Assembly: GCF_029894125.1 (NCBI RefSeq)
Contig: NZ_JARXYZ010000008.1
Location: forward strand, 124,001-188,000
Direction of reading: 5' to 3'
From: Kitasatospora sp. MAA19
Lineage (GTDB): Bacteria; Actinomycetota; Actinomycetes; Streptomycetales; Streptomycetaceae
Length of the DNA: 64,000 nucleotides
The notes below the pieces were generated by a model, which saw only the letters and a program-made list of their open reading frames with translations, had not been told where the DNA came from and did no database searches. Each line of letters begins with the position of its first letter. Within the stretch, counting starts at the first letter, position 1. This document shows, piece after piece, positions 54,943-63,327 of the stretch. The position numbers and the translations under genes were made by a program.

Positions 54943-56292
54943 TCAGGCGGCCGCCGGGGCCGCCTCCTTGTCCGCCTGTGCCGGGATGACGGCCGACGGG
55001 GCGTCGTCGTACAGGTCGCCGGAGGGGTGGTTGTAGGCGGCGACGTCGAGGATCTTCTCCCGCGAGGCCACCAGGACCGGCACCAGCACCTGGCCCGCGA
55101 CGTTGGTCGCGGTGCGCATCATGTCGAGGATCGGGTCGATGGCGAGCAGCAGGCCGACGCCCTCCAGGGGCAGGCCCAGGGTGGAGAGGGTGAGCGTCAG
55201 CATGATGATCGCGCCGGTGAGGCCCGCGGTGGCGGCCGAGCCGACGACCGAGACGAAGGCGATCAGCAGGTAGTCCCGGATGCCGAGGTCGATGTTGTAG
55301 ACCTGGGCGACGAAGATCGCGGCGATCGCCGGGTAGATCGAGGCGCAGCCGTCCATCTTGGTGGTGGCGCCGAACGGGACGGAGAAGGACGCGTACTCGC
55401 TGGGGACCCCGAGGCGCTCGGTGACGCGACGGGTGACCGGCAGGGTGCCGACCGAGGAGCGCGAGACGAAGGCCAGCTGGATGGCGGGCCAGGCGCCCTT
55501 GAAGAAGTTCACCGGGTTGAGGCCGGCGGCGAACTTGAGCAGCAGCGAGTAGACCACGAACAGGACCAGCGCGCAGCCGACGTAGATGTCGAGGGTCAGC
55601 GTGGCGAAGGGCTTGAGCAGGTCCCAGCCGTACTTGGCGACGGACTTGCCGATCAGGCCGAGGGTGCCGAGCGGGGAGAGCCGGATGACCCACCACAGGG
55701 CGGTCTGGGTCAGCTCCAGGACGGACTCGCTGAGCTTGAGCACCGGCTCGGCCTTGCTGCCGAGCTTGATGATCGCCGCGCCGACCACGACCGCCATGAA
55801 GACGATCTGCAGCACGTTCACCTTGGCGAAGGCGTCGACGATGTTGGTCGGGAAGATCCCGGTCAGGAAGTCGATCCAGGTGCCCTTGGAGTCGAGCGCC
55901 TTGAGCCCCTCGGTCTTGAGGTTGGTGCCCTGGCCGGGGTTGGTCAGCAGGCCGAGGCCCAGGCCGACGGCGACCGCGATCAGCGAGGTGACCATGAACC
56001 AGAGCAGCGTGCGGGTGGCCAGGCGGGCCGCGTTGGTGACGTTGCGCAGGTTGGCGACGCTCACCACGATCGCGGTGAACACCAGCGGCGGGACGGCCAG
56101 CTTGAGCAGCTGGACGAAGATCTTGCCGATGGTCTCCAGGGTGGTGGCCAGCCAGGAGATGTCGGCGGCGCGGGCCAGGTAGCCGAGGCCGATGCCGAGC
56201 AGCAGACCGGCGACGATCTGGACCCAGAACGGGGTCTTGCGGATTCTCGCGAGCACGGACGGCGACGGGGTCGCCTCGGGCGCTGTGGACAT
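54943..56292 (-). CDS. dicarboxylate/amino acid:cation symporter (SDF/DAACS family)
   Basis: 449 residues from ATG 56292. Glutamate-transporter fold: eight membrane helices and two re-entrant loops, with VSRSSVGTLPVTRR (first hairpin, serine-rich), ATTKMDGCASIYPAI (the N-M-D-G-T cation site, here K-M-D-G-C) and ATNVAGQVLVPVLVA (second hairpin). The family takes up C4-dicarboxylates or glutamate/aspartate with sodium or protons. Asn in NMDGT is replaced by Lys and Thr by Cys, which may alter cation coupling. Monocistronic; a 20-bp-stem terminator follows. Confidence 0.9.
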   Translation of the reverse strand: MSTAPEATPSPSVLARIRKTPFWVQIVAGLLLGIGLGYLARAADISWLATTLETIGKIFVQLLKLAVPPLVFTAIVVSVANLRNVTNAARLATRTLLWFMVTSLIAVAVGLGLGLLTNPGQGTNLKTEGLKALDSKGTWIDFLTGIFPTNIVDAFAKVNVLQIVFMAVVVGAAIIKLGSKAEPVLKLSESVLELTQTALWWVIRLSPLGTLGLIGKSVAKYGWDLLKPFATLTLDIYVGCALVLFVVYSLLLKFAAGLNPVNFFKGAWPAIQLAFVSRSSVGTLPVTRRVTERLGVPSEYASFSVPFGATTKMDGCASIYPAIAAIFVAQVYNIDLGIRDYLLIAFVSVVGSAATAGLTGAIIMLTLTLSTLGLPLEGVGLLLAIDPILDMMRTATNVAGQVLVPVLVASREKILDVAAYNHPSGDLYDDAPSAVIPAQADKEAAPAAA

Positions 56293-56715
56293 GACGGTGC
56301 GGCTCCGGGGGAGGGTGGTGCTGACGGTGGGGTGTGGCGGAGGAGGCGGCACGGCGCGCGGGCCGGGCGGGGAGGTCCCGGCCCCCGGTCAGGGGCGTGC
56401 CGCCGGGATACAGCTCATGGCGCGACAACGGCGCGGGCTGTCCACAGCACCGGTCAGAGCGCACGGGCGGGCGGCGCCGGGCAGCGAGCCCTGGCCGTGC
56501 TTCCGCGATGCGTCTGAGGTGGTCATGGCCGACACATTAGCAGCAAAGGTTTGAGATGTTCAAAGTAGTTGTTTGAGGTTGAGGCGAGATCCGGACACGA
56601 ACGAAGCTGACGCACCATCAGTTCACTCCGATCGGCCCAATTGACCGCTCAACGGTTATACGTATAACTTGGGCGTCCTCCCCGCCCCCGCCTGCCCAGA
56701 CCGGAGACGACGCCG
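56293..56715. other. 423-bp divergent intergenic region (symporter / MFS)
   Basis: No gene seen. The symporter-proximal 230 bp are GC-rich. From ~56530 the DNA becomes AT-rich and includes TTTGA, 5 bases, TCAAA (56550-56564), a possible operator or promoter for the symporter, and the MFS promoter with an overlapping palindrome (56641-56668). Confidence 0.6.
56641..56668 (+). promoter_or_regulatory. MFS promoter with 14-bp palindromic operator
   Basis: -35 TTGACC (56641-56646), 16-bp spacer, -10 TATAAC (56663-56668). The perfect palindrome GTTATACGTATAAC (56655-56668) covers the spacer end and the -10 box, the classical place for a repressor. TTGACCGCTCAA is a further small inverted repeat over the -35. 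Confidence 0.6.
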
Positions 56716-57924
56716 ATGGGCTATCTCGCCCTGCTCCGCGCCCCCCACGTCAGCCGCCTGCTCCTCGGCACCCTGCTCGGCCGCCTGCCCGCCGGCATGA
56801 CCGCCCTGGTGATCGCCCTCGCCCTGCGCGAGGCCGGCACGCCGTACGGGCGGATCGGGCTGGCCACCGCCGCGTACGCGATCGCCGCCGCCGTCGGCGG
56901 GCCGGTGCTCGGGCGGATCGTGGACCGCACCGGGCAGCCGCGCGTCCTGCTCGCCTCCGCCGTGCTGGCCGGCGGCGGGTACGCGCTGCTCGCCCTCGCC
57001 CCCGGCTCCGCGCTCGCCGCCCCGCTCGGCGCCGCGATCGCCGGGCTCGCCATGCCCCCGCTCGAACCCTGCCTGCGCTCGCTCTGGCCGGAGGTGGTGG
57101 AGGAGGAGCAGCTCGACACCGCCTACGCCTTCGACTCCGCATCCCAGCAGATCCTCTACGTCGCCGGGCCGCTGGCCGTGGCTGGGATCGCGGGCCTGTT
57201 CAGCCCGGTCGCCGCGCTCTGGGTGGCCGCCGGGCTGGGGCTGGCCGGCGCACTGATCGTCGCCACCACCGCCCCGGCCCGGGCCTGGCGCGCCCCGGCC
57301 CGGGCGCACTCCGCCGGACTGCTCGGACCGCTGCGCTCCCCCGGCCTGGTGCTGCTGCTGGTCGGGCTGGCCGGGGCCGGCTGGGCGGTCGGCGCGCAGA
57401 ACGTGCTGTTCATCGCCTACGCCGAGCGCCACGCCGGCGCCCTGCCGGGCGGCGCGGGCACCCTGCTGGCGCTGGCGGCGCTCGGCGGCCTGCTCGGCGC
57501 GCTCGCCTACGGTGCGGTGAAGTGGCGCAGCAGTACGGCCACCCGCACCTGGGTGATGGCGCTCGCGATGGCCGCCTCCTACCTGCCGCTGGTGCTGCTG
57601 CCCGGGCCGTACCCGATGGCCGCGCTGGCCTTCCTGTCCGGGATCGTGCTGGCGCCGCTGCTGGCGGCGGCGTTCGTGCTGGTCGCCGAGCTGGCGCCGA
57701 CCGGGACGGTGACCGAGGCGTTCGCCTGGCTGGTGACGCTGTTCGCGACCGGCAACTCGCTCGGCTACGCGGTCTCCGGCAACCTCGCCGAGGACTCGCT
57801 GCGACCGGTGGCGCTGTGCGCGGCGGGCGGGATCGCGCTCGGCGGCCTGCTGCTGTTCGGCGCCCGGCGCTGGTTCCGGGCGGCGCCGCTCGCGCCGATG
57901 GCGCAGCCGGTCCCGGTGGGCTGA
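56716..57924 (+). CDS. MFS-family exporter
   Basis: 402 residues from ATG 56716. Twelve predicted membrane helices; the loop 2-3 motif A is present as GGPVLGRIVDRTGQPRVLLA (G-x-x-x-D-R-x-G-x-R). Short cytoplasmic ends, and a central loop with ARAWRAPARAHSAG. Resembles small drug or metabolite exporters of the DHA1-like type; substrate unknown. Strongly operator-controlled by appearance (palindrome over its -10). A T-tailed terminator at 57938-57974 follows. Confidence 0.88.
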   Translation: MGYLALLRAPHVSRLLLGTLLGRLPAGMTALVIALALREAGTPYGRIGLATAAYAIAAAVGGPVLGRIVDRTGQPRVLLASAVLAGGGYALLALAPGSALAAPLGAAIAGLAMPPLEPCLRSLWPEVVEEEQLDTAYAFDSASQQILYVAGPLAVAGIAGLFSPVAALWVAAGLGLAGALIVATTAPARAWRAPARAHSAGLLGPLRSPGLVLLLVGLAGAGWAVGAQNVLFIAYAERHAGALPGGAGTLLALAALGGLLGALAYGAVKWRSSTATRTWVMALAMAASYLPLVLLPGPYPMAALAFLSGIVLAPLLAAAFVLVAELAPTGTVTEAFAWLVTLFATGNSLGYAVSGNLAEDSLRPVALCAAGGIALGGLLLFGARRWFRAAPLAPMAQPVPVG

Positions 57925-57937
57925 GGCCCCCACGGAC

Positions 57938-57974
57938 GACCGCGCCCACCGGGGTCTGGCCGGTGGGCGCGGTC
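57938..57974 (+). terminator. intrinsic terminator after the MFS gene
   Basis: A perfect 15-bp stem (57938-57952 with 57960-57974) followed by TTTT, one of the few T-tailed terminators in the window. It also separates the convergent LacI gene. Confidence 0.9.
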
Positions 57975-58007
57975 TTTTCGCGTTCCCCTGCTCCTCCGAG
58001 GCTCCGG

Positions 58008-59207
58008 CTACTCGCGCCACTCCTGCCACGGCGGCGCCCCGGCCGCCGGCGCCGTGGAGGAGCGCAGCACCAGCGAGGTGGCCAGCGGCGGGACCGGCGA
58101 CACCCGCTCCCCGCGCAGCAGGCCCGCCAGGGCCGCCGCGCCGGCCCGGCCCAGCTCCTCGCCGGGCAGGTCGACGGTGGTCAGCGGCGGGGCCAGCAGC
58201 GCCGCCACCGGGACGTTGTCCATGCCGACCACCGACAGGTCGGCCGGCACCCGCAACCCCAGCTCGGCGGCGGCCTGGTAGACCCCGGAGGCGACCACGT
58301 CGTCGTCGCAGATCACCGCGCGCGGGTGGTCCGCACGCTCCAGCAGGCGGTGTGCCACGCTCCGCGCGGCCGGCTGGCCCTCGTTCAGGCTGACGCCCAA
58401 CTCCACGACGTCCAGGCCGAGTTCGGCGGCAGCCTGCTCGAACGCGGCCTGCCGGACCCGGAACGTGTACGCGGAGTGGGTGGAGCGCAGCCGCCCGATC
58501 CGGCGGTGGCCGAGCCCGGCCAGGTGCTCGACGGCGGCGCGCATCCCGCCCGCCACGTCGAGCTCGACGGTCGGCCGGGCCCGGTCGGTGCCCGGGTCGG
58601 CGTCCAGGAAGACGGCGGGGGTGTCGGCGGGCAGTTCGCCGAGCTGGCTGTCGTCCGGGGAGCAGATCAGCAGGCCGTCGAAACGGCTGGTGGTGGCGGC
58701 CTCGGCGAGGGTGGCACTGCCCCAGCCGGAGCTGACCACGACCGCCAGGCCGTGCCGGCCGGCCTCCTCGTGGACGCCCTCCAGCACCCGGCCGAAGAAC
58801 GGGCCGAGGATGTTCGGCACCGCCAGCAGGATCATCCCGCTGCGGCCGAGCCGCAGTTGCCGGCCGGCCGCCTGCGGGCGGTAGCCGAGGCTGCGGGCGG
58901 CCTCCCGGACCCGTTCCCGGGTGGCGCCGGAGACCCGGCGGCCGGCCTCGGCGCCGGAGAAGACCAGCGAGACGGTGGCCTGGGAGACCCCGGCGAGCCT
59001 GGCCACGTCCCGGCCGGTGGGCCGGCGGACCGGAGCCGGCCAGGTGCCGGCCTCGCGCTCGGCGGGCGCCTCGGGCGCCTCGGGCGACTCAGGCGACGGG
59101 CCGGACGGCCCGGGCGATCCGGACGGCCCAGGCGACCCGGGCGCTCCGGAACCGGAGGCCGAAGCGACGGAGTCGGAGTCGGAGTCGGCGGCGGCGGATG
59201 CGGGCAC
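58008..59207 (-). CDS. LacI-family transcriptional regulator
   Basis: Start is uncertain: GTG 59207 is taken because it follows the upstream gene's stop, but it has no clear ribosome site. 399 residues. The first ~60 are Ser/Pro/Glu-rich repeats (SGSPGPSGPSPESPEAPEAP) with no fold. Helix-turn-helix at ~70-120: TGRDVARLAGVSQATVSLVF then RVREAARSLGYRPQAAGRQL. Periplasmic-binding-type sensor ~130-395: LAVPNILGPFFGRVLEGVHE, RFDGLLICSPDDS, DDDVVASGVYQAAAELGLRV, LTTVDLPGEELGR. A sugar or metabolite sensor; targets unknown, possibly the palindrome before the convergent MFS gene. Confidence 0.82.
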   Translation of the reverse strand: MPASAAADSDSDSVASASGSGAPGSPGPSGSPGPSGPSPESPEAPEAPAEREAGTWPAPVRRPTGRDVARLAGVSQATVSLVFSGAEAGRRVSGATRERVREAARSLGYRPQAAGRQLRLGRSGMILLAVPNILGPFFGRVLEGVHEEAGRHGLAVVVSSGWGSATLAEAATTSRFDGLLICSPDDSQLGELPADTPAVFLDADPGTDRARPTVELDVAGGMRAAVEHLAGLGHRRIGRLRSTHSAYTFRVRQAAFEQAAAELGLDVVELGVSLNEGQPAARSVAHRLLERADHPRAVICDDDVVASGVYQAAAELGLRVPADLSVVGMDNVPVAALLAPPLTTVDLPGEELGRAGAAALAGLLRGERVSPVPPLATSLVLRSSTAPAAGAPPWQEWRE

Positions 59208-59236
59208 GGCGGCTGCGGTCGCGGGTCCGGCCGGGG

Positions 59237-59581
59237 TCAGCTCTGCCCGGCGGCGGCCGTCCGGACGGCCTCGTCGACGGCGTCCTCCTCGGCGTTCTGC
59301 GCGGCGATCCGCTCGGCGGTACGGCTGCGCAGGCCGGAGACCTTGGTGGTGATCTGGGCGGACATCTCGTCGCGCTGCCGGCTCAGCAGCACGTAGCTGA
59401 GCGGCGCGGAGGCGATCGCGGCCAGCAGGAACAGGAAGATGACGCCGACCTGGCCGCTGACCGGGATGATCCCGAAGTGCCCGAGCAGCAGGGCGACCAG
59501 CAGGCAGCCGAGGAAGATGCTGACCCGCAGGGAGGTGTAGCGAAGCGTGGCGTGCGACTTCTCCGGGCCGGTGCTGCTCAC
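59237..59581 (-). CDS. DUF4229 small membrane protein
   Basis: 114 residues from GTG 59581 with AGAAGGAC upstream. Two membrane segments (~20-36 LRVSIFLGCLLVALLLGHFG and ~44-64 VGVIFLFLLAAIASAPLSYV), then a charged cytoplasmic helix (LSRQRDEMSAQITTKVSGLR; ERIAAQNAEEDAVDEAVRTA) that could form a coiled coil. Fits the actinobacterial DUF4229 family, of unknown function. It precedes the LacI gene by 29 nt and may be in one operon with it. Confidence 0.75.
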   Translation of the reverse strand: MSSTGPEKSHATLRYTSLRVSIFLGCLLVALLLGHFGIIPVSGQVGVIFLFLLAAIASAPLSYVLLSRQRDEMSAQITTKVSGLRSRTAERIAAQNAEEDAVDEAVRTAAAGQS

Positions 59582-59715
59582 GGGGACACGTCCTTCTCAC
59601 TGGTCTGGGTGGGGGCCGGTCTCCCAGTGAAGCATGCCTGACGGGCGGCGTGGGGAAGGGGGCGCCAGTCCCCCGCCCACCGCCGCCCACCCGGTGTCCG
59701 GATCAACGCAGGTCT

Positions 59716-59767
59716 GGGGCTCGTCTGACGATTCCCGCCGCGCGACGCGCATGGTCAGACGAGCCCC
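59716..59767. terminator. 14-bp inverted repeat spanning the GNAT stop codon
   Basis: GGGGCTCGTCTGAC (59716-59729) and GTCAGACGAGCCCC (59754-59767) pair perfectly across 24 bases. The right arm includes the last codons and stop of the GNAT gene, so it is probably its terminator. Confidence 0.6.
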
Positions 59768-60282
59768 CGCCATATGGTGATGTCGTCGCGGTCGTCCCCG
59801 GGCGCCACCCGGATCGCGGCCGGCACCCGGCCGACCTCCCGGTAGCCGCAGCGGGTGTAGAAGCGCTCCAGGCCCTGGCCGCCGCGCGCCGTCAGCCGCA
59901 GGCCCTCCAGCCCCCACTCCCGGGCGATCCGCTCGGCCTCGGCGAGCAGCCGGACGCCGTAGCCCCGGCCCTGGCAGTCGGGGTGCACCATGACCCGCTT
60001 GAGCATCCGCCAGTGCTCCATGAGGTCGAAGCGCATCGACTCGAAGAAGAGCACGCCGACCAGTCGGCCGGTCTCGCTCTCGTGGGCGACCAGCAGCCGG
60101 TCCGGACCGTCCGGGTGGACCCCGGCGAACTGGTGGTCGGCGGTGTCCCAGACCTCGTCCTCGGTGACCGGCGCCACGAAGCCGACCGCGCCGCCGGCGT
60201 TGGTGACGTCGGCCCACAGCCGGACGACGGCGGTGCGCAGGTCGGGGTCGGGCTTCGGGTCGAGGGTGAAGGTGAGCGCCAT
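59755..60282 (-). CDS. GNAT-family N-acetyltransferase
   Basis: 175 residues from ATG 60282. GNAT fold with RLLVAHESETGRLVGVLFFE (beta4), RVMVHPDCQGRGYGVRLLAE (motif A, Q-x-x-G-x-G), and GLRLTARGGQGLERFYTRCGYREVGR. The N-terminus DPDLRTAVVRLWADVTNAGG is typical of streptomycete GNATs with unknown substrates. Lies 128 nt downstream of an MFS gene on the same strand; possibly co-transcribed despite tandem repeats between them. Confidence 0.87.
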   Translation of the reverse strand: MALTFTLDPKPDPDLRTAVVRLWADVTNAGGAVGFVAPVTEDEVWDTADHQFAGVHPDGPDRLLVAHESETGRLVGVLFFESMRFDLMEHWRMLKRVMVHPDCQGRGYGVRLLAEAERIAREWGLEGLRLTARGGQGLERFYTRCGYREVGRVPAAIRVAPGDDRDDITIWRGLV

Positions 60283-60321
60283 GGTTGCGGAGCCTAGCTT
60301 TCCGCTACGACACCGGGGCGT

Positions 60322-60411
60322 CCGGTCCGGCACCCGGTCCGGCACCCGGTCCGCCGACGGGCCTGCCACCCCGGCCGCCGGCTGACCGAGCACCCCGGCC
60401 GCCGGCTGACC
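60322..60411. repeat. two sets of short tandem repeats between MFS and GNAT genes
   Basis: CCGGTCCGGCAC is repeated about 2.7 times (60322-60353). Then a 21-base unit starting CACCCCGGCCGCC occurs twice, 24 bases apart (60367-60387 and 60391-60411). These sit directly after the MFS stop; no function is evident. Confidence 0.75.
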
Positions 60412-61727
60412 TACGACAGCGCCGGGACCGCCCGGTCCGTCCGCCCGGTGCGCAGCGCCAGGCAGAGCCCGACCGCGATCGCGCACAGCGCGCCGGCGCC
60501 GTACCAGGTGAGGTCGTAGTTCCCGAGCGCGTCACGGGCCAGGCCCGCCAGCCCGGCGACGACGGCCGCGCCGATCTGGTGGCTGGCCAGCACCCAGCCG
60601 AAGACGATCGGGGCGTCCTCGCCGAAGTGCCGGCGGCACAGCGCGACGGTCGGCGGCACGGTGGCCACCCAGTCCAGGCCGTAGAAGACGACGAAGGCCA
60701 GGATCGGCGGCTCCAGCGAGCCGGCGAGCAGCTGCGGCAGCAGGAGCAGCGAGAGTCCGCGCAGCCCGTAGTAGACGACCAGCAGGAGCCGGGAGTCGAC
60801 CCGGTCGGTGAGCCAGCCGCTGAAGATGGTGCCGGCCACGTCGAACAGGCCGATCAGGGCGAGCAGGCTGGCCGCCGTGGTCACCGGCATGCCGTGGTCG
60901 TGCGCGGCCGGGATGAAGTGGGTGCCGACCAGGCCTGCCGTGGTGGCGCCGCAGATCGCGAAGGAGCCGGCCAGCAGCCAGAACGCCCGGCTGCGGGCGG
61001 CGTCCCGCAGCACCCGCAGCGAGCGGGCCAGCGCGCGGGTGTCGGCGGCGGGGGCCGGTGGCTCCTCGGTCGCGCCGTACGGGAACAGGCCGAGGTCGGC
61101 GGGCCGTTCGCGCATCAGCAGCAGGACCGGGACGGCGACCGCACTGGCCGCGAGCGAGACCACGACCACCGCCGAGCGCCAGCCGTGGTGCTCGACCAGC
61201 CAGGCGCCGACCGGCAGGAAGACCAGGTTTCCCGCCGCCCCGGCGGCCGTCAGCACGCCGGTGACCAGGCCCTGGCGGGCCTGGAACCAGCGGCCGGTGA
61301 TGGTGGTGGCGAAGGCGCCGGCCATCGAACCGCTGCCCAGGCCCACCAACACGCCCCAGCAGAGCACCAGTTGCCAGGGCTCGCGCATCAGCATGGTGAG
61401 CCCGGAGCCGACCGAGATGGTCAGCAGCGCGCAGACCACCACCAGGCGCACGCCGAAACGGTCCATCAGGGCGGCGGCGAAGGGGGCGGTGAGGCCGTAG
61501 AGGGTCAGGTTGACGGAGGTGGCGCTGGATATCGTCCCGAGCGACCAGCCGAACTCGTTGTGCAGGGCGTCCATCATCAGGCTGGGCGTGGACCGGAAGC
61601 CGGCCGAGCCGAGCAGGACCAGCAGCGAGACGCCGGCCACCACCCAGGCGTAGTGCACCCGGGGGCGCCTGGTGGGGGCGGGTCCGTCGGACGTGGGTGT
61701 GGGGGCGAGGGCGTTGCGTTCGGTCAC
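60411..61727 (-). CDS. MFS transporter (OFA/monocarboxylate-like)
   Basis: 438 residues from GTG 61727. Twelve membrane helices. Motifs: HYAWVVAGVSLLVLLGSAGF at the start, FAAALMDRFGVRLVVV (motif A-like), FGWSLGTISSATSVNLTLYG and the second-half FDVAGTIFSGWLTDRVDSRL. The pattern fits oxalate/formate antiporter-like or monocarboxylate transporters. Divergent from an AraC/GlxA-type regulator 123 nt away, which may control it. Substrate unknown. Confidence 0.87.
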   Translation of the reverse strand: MTERNALAPTPTSDGPAPTRRPRVHYAWVVAGVSLLVLLGSAGFRSTPSLMMDALHNEFGWSLGTISSATSVNLTLYGLTAPFAAALMDRFGVRLVVVCALLTISVGSGLTMLMREPWQLVLCWGVLVGLGSGSMAGAFATTITGRWFQARQGLVTGVLTAAGAAGNLVFLPVGAWLVEHHGWRSAVVVVSLAASAVAVPVLLLMRERPADLGLFPYGATEEPPAPAADTRALARSLRVLRDAARSRAFWLLAGSFAICGATTAGLVGTHFIPAAHDHGMPVTTAASLLALIGLFDVAGTIFSGWLTDRVDSRLLLVVYYGLRGLSLLLLPQLLAGSLEPPILAFVVFYGLDWVATVPPTVALCRRHFGEDAPIVFGWVLASHQIGAAVVAGLAGLARDALGNYDLTWYGAGALCAIAVGLCLALRTGRTDRAVPALS

Positions 61728-61850
61728 ACGGACGAGTGTCCCGGGGCGCCGGAACCGCGACGAGTGGCCTGAATGACAGCTTTCGCAAGAATCGGGCCAA
61801 GGCCCGGCGTACCCTGGCCCGGACCGCCAACGGCACCGGAGGGGAACGTC

Positions 61851-62822
61851 ATGGCACACCTGGTCGCGGTACTCGCCCTCGACGGCGTGATCGCCTTCGA
61901 ACTCGGCATCCCCGCCCGCATCTTCGGCGGCGCCAAGGACCCGGCCGGTCGGCCGCTCTACGAGGTCGCCACCTGCACACTGGACGGCCGGCCGATCGCC
62001 ACCAGCGCCGACTTCCGGATCGCCGTCGACCACGGCCCCGAACTCCTGGAGCGGGCCGACACGGTGGTGATCCCGGCCTCCGCCGACTCCAGCCCGGCCA
62101 CCGTCGACGCCTCCTTCACCCCCGACCTGGCCGCCGCGCTGGCCCGGATCCGGCCCGGCACCCGACTGATGTCGATCTGCACCGGTTCCTTCCTGCTGGC
62201 CGCCGCCGGGCTGCTGGACGGCCGCCCGGCCACCACCCACTGGCGCTACACCCGGCGCTTCGCCGAGCTGTACCCGAAGGTGCGCCTCGACCCCGACGTG
62301 CTCTACACCGACGACGGCGACGTCCTCACCTCCGGCGGGGTGGCCGCCGGGGTGGACCTGTGCCTGCACGTGGTCCGCCGCGACCACGGCAGCGCGGTGG
62401 CCAACGCGGTGGCCCGCAACTGCCTGGTGCCGCCGTGGCGCGAGGGCGGACAGAAGCAGTACGTCGAGGCCCCGAGCCCGGTGGACCCGAGCGGCCCCGG
62501 CACCGCCGCCGTCCGCGCCTGGGCGCTGGAACGCCTGGACCAGCCGCTGGCGCTGCGCCAACTCGCCGACCGGGCGGGCATGAGCGTGCGGACCTTCACC
62601 CGGCGCTTCCGCGAGGAGACCGGGGCCAGCCCCGGCCAATGGCTCACCGTGCAGCGCACCGAGCGGGCCCGCCAGTTGCTGGAGCGCACCGACCTGACGA
62701 TCGACCAGGTGGCCCGGGAGTCCGGATTCGGCACCGCCGCCTCGCTCCGGCTCCAGCTGCGCGGCCGACTGGACGTCGCACCCAGCGCCTACCGGCGCAC
62801 CTTCCGCGCGGTTCCCGGGTGA
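61851..62822 (+). CDS. GlxA-type AraC-family regulator
   Basis: 323 residues from ATG 61851 with GGAGGGGA upstream. N-terminal DJ-1/PfpI-like class I glutamine-amidotransferase fold (~3-175: LVAVLALDGVIAFELGIPAR, SICTGSFLLAAAGLLDGRPA with the nucleophile-elbow Cys, TSGGVAAGVDLCL) and C-terminal AraC helix-turn-helix (~225-320: LALRQLADRAGMSVRTFTRR, LLERTDLTIDQVARESGFGT). A transcription factor that may sense a small metabolite through the DJ-1 domain. Divergent from the MFS gene, its probable target. Confidence 0.9.
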   Translation: MAHLVAVLALDGVIAFELGIPARIFGGAKDPAGRPLYEVATCTLDGRPIATSADFRIAVDHGPELLERADTVVIPASADSSPATVDASFTPDLAAALARIRPGTRLMSICTGSFLLAAAGLLDGRPATTHWRYTRRFAELYPKVRLDPDVLYTDDGDVLTSGGVAAGVDLCLHVVRRDHGSAVANAVARNCLVPPWREGGQKQYVEAPSPVDPSGPGTAAVRAWALERLDQPLALRQLADRAGMSVRTFTRRFREETGASPGQWLTVQRTERARQLLERTDLTIDQVARESGFGTAASLRLQLRGRLDVAPSAYRRTFRAVPG

Positions 62823-63327
62823 CGTCCGGACGACTCCCGCGCGGTTCCCCGGCGGTTCCGGACGACTCCCGGGCGAACTCCCGGCGATCCTCGGCCAGGT
62901 GGCCGGAAAGTGCCGCAGTACGGCGGCGGATCGGATGGCGGCGAGCCGCGTGCACCCCGAGCACGGCGCGGCAGGCCGCCATCCAATCGCGACGCACGGG
63001 CCCTGAACCCGCGCCGCGCACTCCGTACTCGCCAAGGAGCGCCCGCAACCGGCGTCCACGGCCCCCCTGCTGACGCGGTCCCCCTGGACAACAGCACCGC
63101 GGCGGCGTTCGGGCGTCCCCTCGGCGTCCCCTCACAACGGAGAGCCGCACCCAAGCGTGATCAGTCGGATACGTCACGTCAATGGGTAGTCCGAAATTCG
63201 GAATGGTTGCGTCAACTTTCGGCCGGTGATCTCCGCCGACGATCTCCACCATCGATCACCGGCGGAATCGGCCGGGATCAGCCGGGCCCGTCCGGGACCG
63301 GCCGCAGGAGCAGCCCCGGACCCGCCG
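62823..63327. other. 505-bp non-coding region after the AraC gene
   Basis: No gene is supported. The first ~70 bp hold two near-copies of a ~29-bp unit (CGCGCGGTTCC plus TCCGGACGACTCCCG). Around 63190-63202 is the palindrome TCCGAAATTCGGA, in an AT-richer patch. GCCGGTGATC (63222-63231) pairs with GATCACCGGC (63254-63263), probably the terminator of the ATPase gene that ends at 63328. Confidence 0.6.

Noticed and set aside
63189-63203. Palindrome TCCGAAATTCGGA as a promoter operator
   Set aside because: It lies downstream of the ATPase gene and no gene starts beside it; more likely part of a 3' region, so kept only as a note.
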